From Deltaproteobacteria bacterium (lineage in GTDB: Bacteria; Desulfobacterota_E; Deferrimicrobia; Deferrimicrobiales; Deferrimicrobiaceae): a stretch of DNA of 7,028 bases. The notes below the pieces were generated by a model that worked only from the letters and a program-made list of their open reading frames with translations, searched no databases and was not told the origin of the DNA. Within the stretch, counting starts at the first letter, position 1. Every line of letters begins with the position of its first letter. The DNA lies in the NCBI GenBank assembly GCA_023489025.1, contig JAMDCN010000067.1, forward strand, positions 1-7,028, written 5' to 3'. Made by a program: the position numbers and the translations under genes. Shown here one piece after another: positions 1 through 5,973 of this stretch.

Positions 1-237
1 CGGCAAAACTCGCTGAAGCAGGACTGGCTGGTCGTCCTCGCCCACGCCGCGGGGATCGTCTACCCGCCGTCGTTCCTCTTCCTGGTCGGCATCCTGTTCA
101 TCCTGCTGATCCTCATCCACTTCTCGATCGCCATCTCGAAGCTCCACCAGATGAACAAGAAGATGGCGCAGGAGATCGCGCTGATGAAGGAAACGAGGAG
201 GGATGCCTCTTCCGGAGACCCTCCCATCGGCTCCTGA
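1..237 (+). CDS. DUF2304-like small membrane protein, C-terminal part (5' end outside window)
   Basis: Reading frame 1 is open from the window edge to a TGA at 235-237 and gives 78 residues of a protein whose start lies upstream. A soluble start (RQNSLKQDWL) leads to a YPP motif at visible residues 21-23. A strongly hydrophobic segment follows at about 24-44, then a charged, helical, probably cytoplasmic tail (SKLHQMNKKMAQEIALMKE). This YPP plus last membrane helix plus basic/acidic tail matches the C-terminus of DUF2304 family proteins. These are small inner-membrane proteins often encoded beside GT2 glycosyltransferases in polysaccharide clusters, and their biochemical role is unknown. The flippase gene starts 19 bases after its stop, which suggests co-transcription. 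The family call rests on pattern memory of a partial sequence. A generic small membrane protein is the alternative. Confidence 0.7.
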   Translation, partial: RQNSLKQDWLVVLAHAAGIVYPPSFLFLVGILFILLILIHFSIAISKLHQMNKKMAQEIALMKETRRDASSGDPPIGS

Positions 238-256
238 TGTATCCCGATAAAAGCAA

Positions 257-1786
257 ATGAGTCGCGTCAAAACAAATTTTTTCGCCAACCTGGCCGGTTC
301 GGGTTGGTCCGCTCTGGTGGGACTCGCCTGTACCCCCCTGTACATCCGGTTCATGGGGATGGAAGCGTACGGACTGGTGGGCTTCTTCTTCATGCTGCAG
401 GGCGTCATACAGATCCTCGACCTGGGTCTGAGTCCCACCATGAACCGGGAGATGGCCCGATACAGCGTGCTGCCGGGAAAAACCGGGGAGGCGCGGGACT
501 TCGTCCGGACACTGGAAGTAGGTTACTGGGCGATCGGAATCCTCATCGGAGGTGCCGTCTGGTACGCCGCTCCGTACATCGCGTCCCATTGGATCAAGGC
601 CGGGAATATTTCCCACCTGGAAGTGCGCCGCGCGGTGACCATCATGGGCGCCCTGACAGCCCTCCAGTGGCCGCTCACCTTCTACCAGGGCGGACTGCTG
701 GGACTCCAACGGCAGGTACTCCTCAACGGAATCACGATCGCCACGGCCACGCTGAGCGGTGGAGGTGCCCTCCTGATCCTATGGCTCGTCTCCCCCACGG
801 TCTCGGCTTTTTTCACATGGCAGATCGCCGTCAGCCTGCTGCAGGCGGCAGCCACGACGTTCGCCCTATGGCGCTGTCTTCCCGGTTCCGGTCATGTCGC
901 ACGTTTCGACCCCGGCATTACCCGGGGCATCTGGAGCTTCGCCGGTGGAATGAGCGGCATAACGATCACCGCCTTGGTGCTGACGCAACTCGACAAGGTG
1001 ATTCTCAGCAAGATGCTCACTCTGAAAACCTTCGGCTACTACATCCTCGCAGGGGTTGTGGGAAATGGCCTGTCGGCAGTTCTCATCACGCCGATGTTCA
1101 ACACCATCTTCCCGCGCTTCTCCGCTCTGGTCGCAGCGAGGGACGAGAAGAGCCTGCTCGAGATGTACCACGGTTCGACCCAGGTGATGTCCGTGATGAT
1201 CCTTCCCGCCGCCGTCGTCATTGTCTTTTTTTCATGGGAAATCATGCATCTCTGGACCGGAAGCCCGGAGATTGCGAACAACACCGCCCCGATCGTCAGC
1301 ATTCTGGTGGGCGGAACCGCACTGAACGGCTTAATGAACCTACCCTACGCTCTGCAGCTCTCCCACGGGTGGACGCGGATCGGCCTTGCGATAAATGCGT
1401 TCTTTATCGTCACCCTCGTTCCAGCGATCGTCTTGATGACCAGGCATTACGGCGCGGCAGGCGCGGCGGCCGTATGGTTGGGACTGAACAGCGTCTATAT
1501 GATCATCGGCGTCCCGCTCACCCATCGGCGATTGTTGAAGGGCGAAGTGTCCCGGTGGTTCGTGAAGGACGTGGGAATCCCGTTGGCGGGAAGCCTTACC
1601 ATCGTGGGGATCGCACGGTTGATCTTCCCGGCATTTGAGCCGCACGGGCGGTTCATCGTTGGTTCGCTTCTGCTGCTTGCCTTCGTGCTTACAGTTTCCG
1701 GCACCGCCATGTGCACTCCCGCGACGAGAGAGTTCATTTTCCATTCCGTCCTCAACAGGAAACAACCCGTGGAGCGGCGACCTTGA
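257..1786 (+). CDS. wzx: Wzx/RfbX-like lipid-linked oligosaccharide flippase
   Basis: This 509-residue polytopic membrane protein fits the polysaccharide transporter (PST) branch of the MOP flippase superfamily, at the length usual for Wzx or slightly above. Such proteins move undecaprenyl-pyrophosphate-linked repeat units across the inner membrane. The N-terminus (NFFANLAGSGWSALVGLACTPLY, first helix about 8-30) is typical. About 12-14 hydrophobic segments follow, among them 38-55, 88-108, 157-178, 184-205, 262-284, 310-327, 376-394, 400-420, 438-458 and 466-486. The family-typical segment LTQLDKVILSKMLTLKTFGY lies at 242-261, with charged D246 and K247 inside the membrane region. The start is well fixed: an in-frame TAA lies at 248-250 and ATG 257 is the first start after it. 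It has no clear Shine-Dalgarno sequence, so coupling to the upstream gene is possible. An oligosaccharide flippase is near certain. Which glycan it moves cannot be read, and wzx is a family-level name. Confidence 0.88.
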   Translation: MSRVKTNFFANLAGSGWSALVGLACTPLYIRFMGMEAYGLVGFFFMLQGVIQILDLGLSPTMNREMARYSVLPGKTGEARDFVRTLEVGYWAIGILIGGAVWYAAPYIASHWIKAGNISHLEVRRAVTIMGALTALQWPLTFYQGGLLGLQRQVLLNGITIATATLSGGGALLILWLVSPTVSAFFTWQIAVSLLQAAATTFALWRCLPGSGHVARFDPGITRGIWSFAGGMSGITITALVLTQLDKVILSKMLTLKTFGYYILAGVVGNGLSAVLITPMFNTIFPRFSALVAARDEKSLLEMYHGSTQVMSVMILPAAVVIVFFSWEIMHLWTGSPEIANNTAPIVSILVGGTALNGLMNLPYALQLSHGWTRIGLAINAFFIVTLVPAIVLMTRHYGAAGAAAVWLGLNSVYMIIGVPLTHRRLLKGEVSRWFVKDVGIPLAGSLTIVGIARLIFPAFEPHGRFIVGSLLLLAFVLTVSGTAMCTPATREFIFHSVLNRKQPVERRP

Positions 1787-1836
1787 ACGTATCCAATCAA
1801 AATTCAAATATCGGTTTCACGAAAAAATTTACCCGC

Positions 1837-1850
1837 GAGGAAAGCAGGAG
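1837..1850 (+). promoter_or_regulatory. Shine-Dalgarno region deciding the methyltransferase start
   Basis: GAGGA at 1837-1841 lies nine bases before ATG 1851, and a second AGGAG at 1846-1850 touches the ATG. The first is at workable spacing and supports 1851 over in-frame TTG codons far upstream, which lie inside the flippase gene. Confidence 0.55.
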
Positions 1851-2558
1851 ATGATTTCGGTCCTGAAATCAAAAACGGAAATCCGATCGGCAAGGGACGA
1901 GATGCACCGTTCCGGCATCTCCTGTCTCACTCCGCAGATGCAGCGTTGGTTGAACGCCATCGGGATCTTCGGCGGAGTCGTGGTTGGAGATGACAGCAAG
2001 AGCTGGGATGTCCTTAAAACGGCGACCTTCCTGAGGGACCGCCTTCCCCTTGATACCCCCATACTCGATGTCGGAGCCTACGCATCGGAGATTCTTGCCG
2101 TTCTTCACCGCATGAACTTCTCGAACCTGGCCGGTGTCGACCTGAACCCCCGCATCAAGACGATGCCATTCGAGGACCACATCCGGTACGAGGTAGGCGA
2201 TTTTCTGGCGACCCCTTTCCCCGATGGATCATTCGGTGCCATCACGGCGATCTCCGTCATAGAGCACGGCTTCATGAGCGATCGACTTCTTCGGGAGCTT
2301 TCCCGCCTCCTGCGGCCGGGGGGATACTTCATCGCCTCTTTCGACTATTGGCCCGAGAAGGTGGATACCACCGGTATAGGCATCTTCGGCATGGATTGGA
2401 GAATTTTCTCGAAAGCGGACGTCCTCGCCTTCATCGAGGAAGCGGGTGCGTACGAGCTTTCCCCCTGCGGTGAGATCGACCTCGAAGGTGGAGAGAAGGT
2501 GATCCACTGGGGGGGTAAGGACTACACCTTCGCTTGGCTTGCCATCAGGAAGAAATAA
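1851..2558 (+). CDS. Class I SAM-dependent methyltransferase (small, probably glycan-modifying)
   Basis: From ATG 1851 this gives 235 residues with a Rossmann methyltransferase core. Motif I is ILDVGAYASE at 71-80, the acidic post-I motif is GVDLNP at 95-100, an aspartate-containing strand is at 115-118, motif II is FPDGSFGAITAISVIEHGF at 123-141, and motif III is LLRPGGYFIASFDY at 153-166. Motif I is atypical because the second and third glycines of the usual D-x-G-x-G-x-G are missing (D73-V-G75-A-Y-A-S). The C-terminal third (WRIFSKADVLAFIEEAGAYEL) matches the last helix-strand region of Methyltransf_11-like proteins. The substrate cannot be told from sequence. Between a flippase and a glycosyltransferase, O-methylation of a sugar or capping of a glycan is plausible. 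ATG 1851 was chosen because it is preceded by GAGG at good spacing. ATG 1902 is an alternative, and the frame is open upstream without a good start codon. Confidence 0.82.
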   Translation: MISVLKSKTEIRSARDEMHRSGISCLTPQMQRWLNAIGIFGGVVVGDDSKSWDVLKTATFLRDRLPLDTPILDVGAYASEILAVLHRMNFSNLAGVDLNPRIKTMPFEDHIRYEVGDFLATPFPDGSFGAITAISVIEHGFMSDRLLRELSRLLRPGGYFIASFDYWPEKVDTTGIGIFGMDWRIFSKADVLAFIEEAGAYELSPCGEIDLEGGEKVIHWGGKDYTFAWLAIRKK

Positions 2559-2562
2559 GGAG
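2557..2562 (+). promoter_or_regulatory. Shine-Dalgarno AAGGAG at long spacing, overlapping the upstream stop codon
   Basis: AAGGAG includes the last two bases of the methyltransferase TAA (2556-2558). It stands 15 bases from ATG 2578, longer than usual. No other in-frame ATG or GTG lies between; the only upstream candidate is TTG 2539, inside the methyltransferase. The family-typical MKILLITGSFPP start supports 2578. Confidence 0.5.
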
Positions 2563-2577
2563 CGATCTGTCGGCCAT

Positions 2578-3690
2578 ATGAAAATATTGTTGATAACAGG
2601 CTCTTTCCCACCCATGAAATGCGGTGTCGGAGATTACACGGCAAAACTCGCCGAAGCACTCTCCGGGAACAAGGATATGGCTGTTTCGGTTCTAACAGAC
2701 GCTTCGATAAAACAACGCACAGGCAATACTCCCTACAAGGTCATCGCATCGATAGAAGCATGGACGATCCGCGATATTTTCCGGGTCATCGACGAGGTTG
2801 AAAATTTTTCGCCGGATATCGTTCATATCCAATATCCGACCCAGGCCTACGGGAAAAAACTGTTTCCATGGTTGATTCCAATGATGCTGCATTTCAGGAA
2901 GCTTCCGGTGGTTCAGACATGGCATGAACACTACCCGGTGGGGAACTGGCGGGCATATTTCACCTCTTGGGTGCCTGGGGGGTTGATTGCGGTCAGACCG
3001 AACTACAAGGATCGAATGCCCCCTTGGTTCCAACGCATCATTTCGAAGAAACAATTTTGCTTCATCCCCAACAGTTCCACTATTCCGGCCGTTAAAATAT
3101 CTTCCGGGGAAAGGCGGAGCATCCGGGATAGATTCGGGGCGACCAATTGCAGGTTGATCGTTTATTATGGGTTTGTTTTTCCAACAAAAGGGATTGAATC
3201 CATATTCGAAATCTGCAACCCGGAACAGCACAGGATCGTGCTGATTTGCGACCTGGATCCGGGTGTGCCTTACCATCGCTCCATTGAGGCGCTCGCCGAT
3301 AATTCTCTTTGGAAAGAAAAGTCCTTCGTTACCGGTTTTTTGCCCGCGATTGACGTCGCAAATATCCTTGCAAGCGCTGACGCCGTTGTTCTCCCCTTTA
3401 AAACCGGAGGCGGAATATGGAATACCTCTATCCATGGGGTGCGCGCACAAGGCACATTCCTCCTTACAACATCGAATCAAAAGAGCGGTTACTCGGAATA
3501 CGAGAACACATATTATGCGAAGCCACTTGATATCACGGATATGAAGAATGCACTTGGGAAATACACAGGGATAAGAAGCGAAAATCCTCCTCCCGATCAA
3601 TTTACCCGCTGGGAATCCATCGCAACGACTCACATTGAGTTCTACAAGAACGTGCTGGACAACATTCGAAAGGCTCGACGAAATGCGTAG
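2578..3690 (+). CDS. GT-B fold glycosyltransferase (GT4-like)
   Basis: From ATG 2578 this is a 370-residue cytoplasmic glycosyltransferase of the GT4-like GT-B type. The N-terminal domain opens with MKILLITGSFPPMKCGVGDY, where strand 1 and the glycine loop of the acceptor domain end at G16-V-G18-D19. It continues with DIVHIQYPTQAYG at 80-92 and VVQTWHEHYP at 111-120. The linker carries FIPNSSTIP at 162-170. The C-terminal donor domain starts near YYGFVFPTKGIESIF at 196-210, with K204 in the place of the donor-phosphate lysine, and includes VTGFLPAIDVANILASADAVVLPF at 251-274. The E-x7-E motif usual in GT4 retaining enzymes is not evident; the matching stretch reads KTGGGIWNTSIHG. Donor and acceptor are unknown. 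Sampled sequence here is clearly poorer in GC than its neighbours. Its stop overlaps the next start by 8 bases, which suggests coupled translation. Confidence 0.85.
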   Translation: MKILLITGSFPPMKCGVGDYTAKLAEALSGNKDMAVSVLTDASIKQRTGNTPYKVIASIEAWTIRDIFRVIDEVENFSPDIVHIQYPTQAYGKKLFPWLIPMMLHFRKLPVVQTWHEHYPVGNWRAYFTSWVPGGLIAVRPNYKDRMPPWFQRIISKKQFCFIPNSSTIPAVKISSGERRSIRDRFGATNCRLIVYYGFVFPTKGIESIFEICNPEQHRIVLICDLDPGVPYHRSIEALADNSLWKEKSFVTGFLPAIDVANILASADAVVLPFKTGGGIWNTSIHGVRAQGTFLLTTSNQKSGYSEYENTYYAKPLDITDMKNALGKYTGIRSENPPPDQFTRWESIATTHIEFYKNVLDNIRKARRNA

Positions 3691-4651
3691 CGCCCTCATC
3701 ACCGGAATAGCCGGGCAGGACGGATCCTACCTCGCCGAACTATTGCTGGAAAAGGGGTACCGGGTCATCGGAACCGTGCCCCCGGGAAAACCCGAAAACC
3801 CTGAAAATCTCCGTAACGTCCGTGACCGGGTCGAGATCACATTCACTGACCTCCTGGACCAGGAACGCATTATTGAAGTAATCGCCGGCTTACGACCTGA
3901 CGAGATCTACAATTTCGCCTCCCAGTCGCATCTGCTTACGTCCGTCGATGACCCCGTCATGACGGGGGAGATCAGCGGAATCGGCGTCACAAGGATTCTC
4001 GAAGCCATCCGGGTAGTGAGCCCGACGACCCGTTTCTTTCAGGCATCCAGCAGCGAAATGTTCGGGAGACAGCCGAAGGAAGAACCACAGACCGAGGAAA
4101 CCCCCTTCACGCCCTGGAACACCTATGCGGCCGCAAAGCTTTACGCTCACTGGGTCGTGAACAGCTATCGTCGAAACCATGGCATTTTCGCCTGTTCCGG
4201 TATCCTGTACAATCATGAGAGCCCACGCAGGCGCCCTCAATTCGTCTCCCGGAAAATCACGCAAGGAGCGGCGAAGGTCAAACTGGGGCAGATGAGCAAA
4301 CTGCACCTCGGTAACCTCGATGCACGACGGGATTGGGGATTCGCTGAAGATTTTGTCCGGGCGATTTGGCTCATGCTTCAACAATCGCTCCCCGACGATT
4401 TCATCCTTGCAACCGGGGAAACGCACTCCGTCAGGGACCTTTGCGAGGCGGCTTTCTCCTGCGTGGGGCTGGATTACCGGGAGCACGTGGTGCAGGAATC
4501 AGTCGACTTTCGACCGGTCGAAACGACCGTTCTGGTCGGCGATCCGGGCAAGGCACGGCGCGTCCTGGGTTGGGAACCGGCAGTTTCCTTTCAGGAGATG
4601 GTTCGACGGATGGTGGATTCGGACATGGAATTGCTGCAGAACGCGACTTGA
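3683..4651 (+). CDS. gmd: GDP-mannose 4,6-dehydratase family sugar-nucleotide dehydratase (short variant)
   Basis: This 322-residue short-chain dehydrogenase/reductase of the extended type is strongly Gmd-like. Gmd converts GDP-mannose to GDP-4-keto-6-deoxy-mannose in the cytoplasm. The dinucleotide loop is GIAGQDG at 8-14. YNFASQSHLLTSVDDP lies at 76-91 and FFQASSSEMFG at 118-128. NTYAAAK at 146-152 supplies Y148 and K152 of the YxxxK pair. GILYNHESPRR at 173-183 and LGNLDARRDWGFAEDFV at 209-225 are Gmd hallmarks, and GDPGKARRVLGWEP at 286-299 matches the family C-terminus. The catalytic Thr-x-Glu is Ser123-x-Glu125. It is shorter than typical Gmd (about 345-370): the RR-S-S-x-N-T-G-R loop after the second strand is absent, and GTVPPGKPENPENL (30-43) stands there. 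ATG 3683 has GAAAGG at 3668-3673, nine bases upstream. Another GDP-sugar or NDP-sugar substrate cannot be excluded. Confidence 0.85.
   Translation: MRSALITGIAGQDGSYLAELLLEKGYRVIGTVPPGKPENPENLRNVRDRVEITFTDLLDQERIIEVIAGLRPDEIYNFASQSHLLTSVDDPVMTGEISGIGVTRILEAIRVVSPTTRFFQASSSEMFGRQPKEEPQTEETPFTPWNTYAAAKLYAHWVVNSYRRNHGIFACSGILYNHESPRRRPQFVSRKITQGAAKVKLGQMSKLHLGNLDARRDWGFAEDFVRAIWLMLQQSLPDDFILATGETHSVRDLCEAAFSCVGLDYREHVVQESVDFRPVETTVLVGDPGKARRVLGWEPAVSFQEMVRRMVDSDMELLQNAT
3952..3967 (+). repeat. Perfect 16-bp palindrome inside the dehydratase gene
   Basis: CCCCGTCATGACGGGG reads the same on both strands, with an 8-base arm and no loop. It encodes part of the DDPVMTGE stretch (residues 89-96), so protein coding may explain it. 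It is the longest perfect palindrome I noticed, and no function is assigned. Confidence 0.9.
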
Positions 4652-4686
4652 CGAATTAAAAACGGCAAGAACACGGAGAACACTCC

Positions 4687-5940
4687 ATGATCACCAGAAC
4701 GACGTGCCGGGTTTGCGAAGGTGCCTTGGAAACGATCCTTTCCCTCGGTGAGCACTACGTCTCGGACTTCATCGAACCCGGAGCGTCCGACGGCACAATA
4801 GCGCCGCTTGAACTGGTACTTTGTCGACGCTGCAGATTGCTGCAGCTGAAACACACCGTTCCCGGCGACACGATGTATCGAAATTATTGGTACCGATCCG
4901 GCACGAACCAGACGATGAGGACAGCGCTTGCCGACATCGCAAACAAGGCCGAGCACCTGGTCCACCTTAAGGAAGGTGACGCAGTACTCGATATCGGATG
5001 TAATGATGGAACCTTACTGGCCTCCTATAAGACCGGCGGAACTTACAAGATCGGCTTCGACCCCGCCGAGAACCTCGCCGAGCACTCCCGAAAGATCGCC
5101 GAGCATCTGACCGTCGGCTATTTCGGGTCGGAACCGTTCCGCGACAACGCGGAACTCTCGAAGCATCGACCCAAGGTAGTCACGAGCATCGCCATGTTCT
5201 ACGACCTTGAAGATCCCAACACGTTCGTCGCCGACATCAAGAAGGTGATGCACCCCGATGGTCTGTGGATCGTGCAGATGAGCTACTTGCCGCTCATGTT
5301 AAAAACCAATGAACTCGGCAACATCTGCCATGAGCACCTCGAGTACTACTCGCTCCAGTCGTTCGAGTATCTTCTCCACAGACACGACCTGGAAGCAGTC
5401 GACCTGGAGATGAACGACGTCAATGGCGGCAGCATCCGTGCTTACATCCGCAACCGGAACGCGAACCCGCAATCCTTTGCCGACGAGACATACCGGGAAT
5501 TGGCCGCCGACCGGGTAGCCGCATTCCGCGAAGAGGAGTCCCGACTCAAGCTGGATACCAGTGCACCGTACGTGGAGTTTGCCACCTGGGTCGACCGGAT
5601 CCGGCAGGACGTCGTCGGATTCATCAAGGAGAAAGTCGGACATGGAAAGGTGGTCTACGTCTATGGCGCTTCGACGAAAGGCAACACACTGCTCCAGTAC
5701 TTCGGCCTGGACTCCACGCTGATCGCGGGAGCTGCGGAACGGAACCGGGACAAGTGGGGCCGGATGACCGTCGGAACGCATATACCCATCGTCTCGGAAG
5801 AAGAGGCGCGTGCGGCAAAACCTGACTACTTCCTTGTCCTGCCGTGGCATTTTCTGGAGGAGTTCCAAAAAAGAGAGAAAGGGTACCTTCTGGGTGGCGG
5901 CCGCTTCATCGTCCCGATGCCCCACTTCACTCTGATTTAA
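4687..5940 (+). CDS. Zinc-site sugar C-methyltransferase (TylC3/NovU-like, Methyltransf_13/14)
   Basis: This 417-residue protein has the full three-part layout of sugar C-methyltransferases. An N-terminal zinc site has two CxxC pairs, C7/C10 and C46/C49. A SAM-binding Rossmann domain has VLDIGCNDGTL at 100-110, GFDPAENL at 123-130 and VTSIAMFYDLEDP at 165-177. A C-terminal Methyltransf_14-like domain has VVYVYGASTKGNTLLQYFG at 322-340. ICHEHLEYYS at 213-222 holds the HEH triplet (215-217), matching the catalytic Glu-His of this family, and Y69 starts the YRSGTNQTM stretch near the active site. Known members transfer a methyl to C3 of 4-keto-6-deoxy sugar nucleotides through an enolate intermediate. 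The Gmd-like gene ends 35 bases upstream, which fits such a substrate. ATG 4687 has CGGAGAA around 4674-4680 (GGAG 4675-4678, spacing 8). The methylated position and exact substrate are inferred from family and context only. Confidence 0.85.
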   Translation: MITRTTCRVCEGALETILSLGEHYVSDFIEPGASDGTIAPLELVLCRRCRLLQLKHTVPGDTMYRNYWYRSGTNQTMRTALADIANKAEHLVHLKEGDAVLDIGCNDGTLLASYKTGGTYKIGFDPAENLAEHSRKIAEHLTVGYFGSEPFRDNAELSKHRPKVVTSIAMFYDLEDPNTFVADIKKVMHPDGLWIVQMSYLPLMLKTNELGNICHEHLEYYSLQSFEYLLHRHDLEAVDLEMNDVNGGSIRAYIRNRNANPQSFADETYRELAADRVAAFREEESRLKLDTSAPYVEFATWVDRIRQDVVGFIKEKVGHGKVVYVYGASTKGNTLLQYFGLDSTLIAGAAERNRDKWGRMTVGTHIPIVSEEEARAAKPDYFLVLPWHFLEEFQKREKGYLLGGGRFIVPMPHFTLI

Positions 5941-5973
5941 CGCGGGGCGAACCGTTTCCGCAGGAGGACCTCG

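Noticed and set aside
304..1638. Long open frame (444 codons) overlapping the flippase on the same strand
   Set aside because: It is Arg/Pro/His-rich and low in hydrophobic pattern, as expected for a shifted frame of a GC-rich gene, and has no recognisable domain.
1783..1811. Possible promoter: TTGAAC at 1783-1788 and AAATAT at 1806-1811, spaced 17 bases, before the first methyltransferase
   Set aside because: Only 4 of 6 and 3 of 6 bases match the sigma-70 boxes, and the A+T-rich gap makes such matches likely by chance.
1..2658. A 20-base near-repeat: positions 1-20 and 2639-2658 differ at one base (CGGCAAAACTCGCYGAAGCA)
   Set aside because: The two copies lie in different reading frames of unrelated genes and similarity stops at base 20, so it is most likely chance. 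The left flank of the first copy is outside the window, so a longer repeat cannot be excluded.
2692..3702. 336-codon open frame on the - strand opposite the GT4-like gene
   Set aside because: No domain or start signal is seen, and the + strand gene there has clear glycosyltransferase motifs. It is a complementary-strand shadow.
4127..5902. GCGGCCGC words near 4128 and 5898
   Set aside because: They are ordinary in GC-rich coding sequence and explained by Ala-Ala and Gly-Gly-Arg codons.
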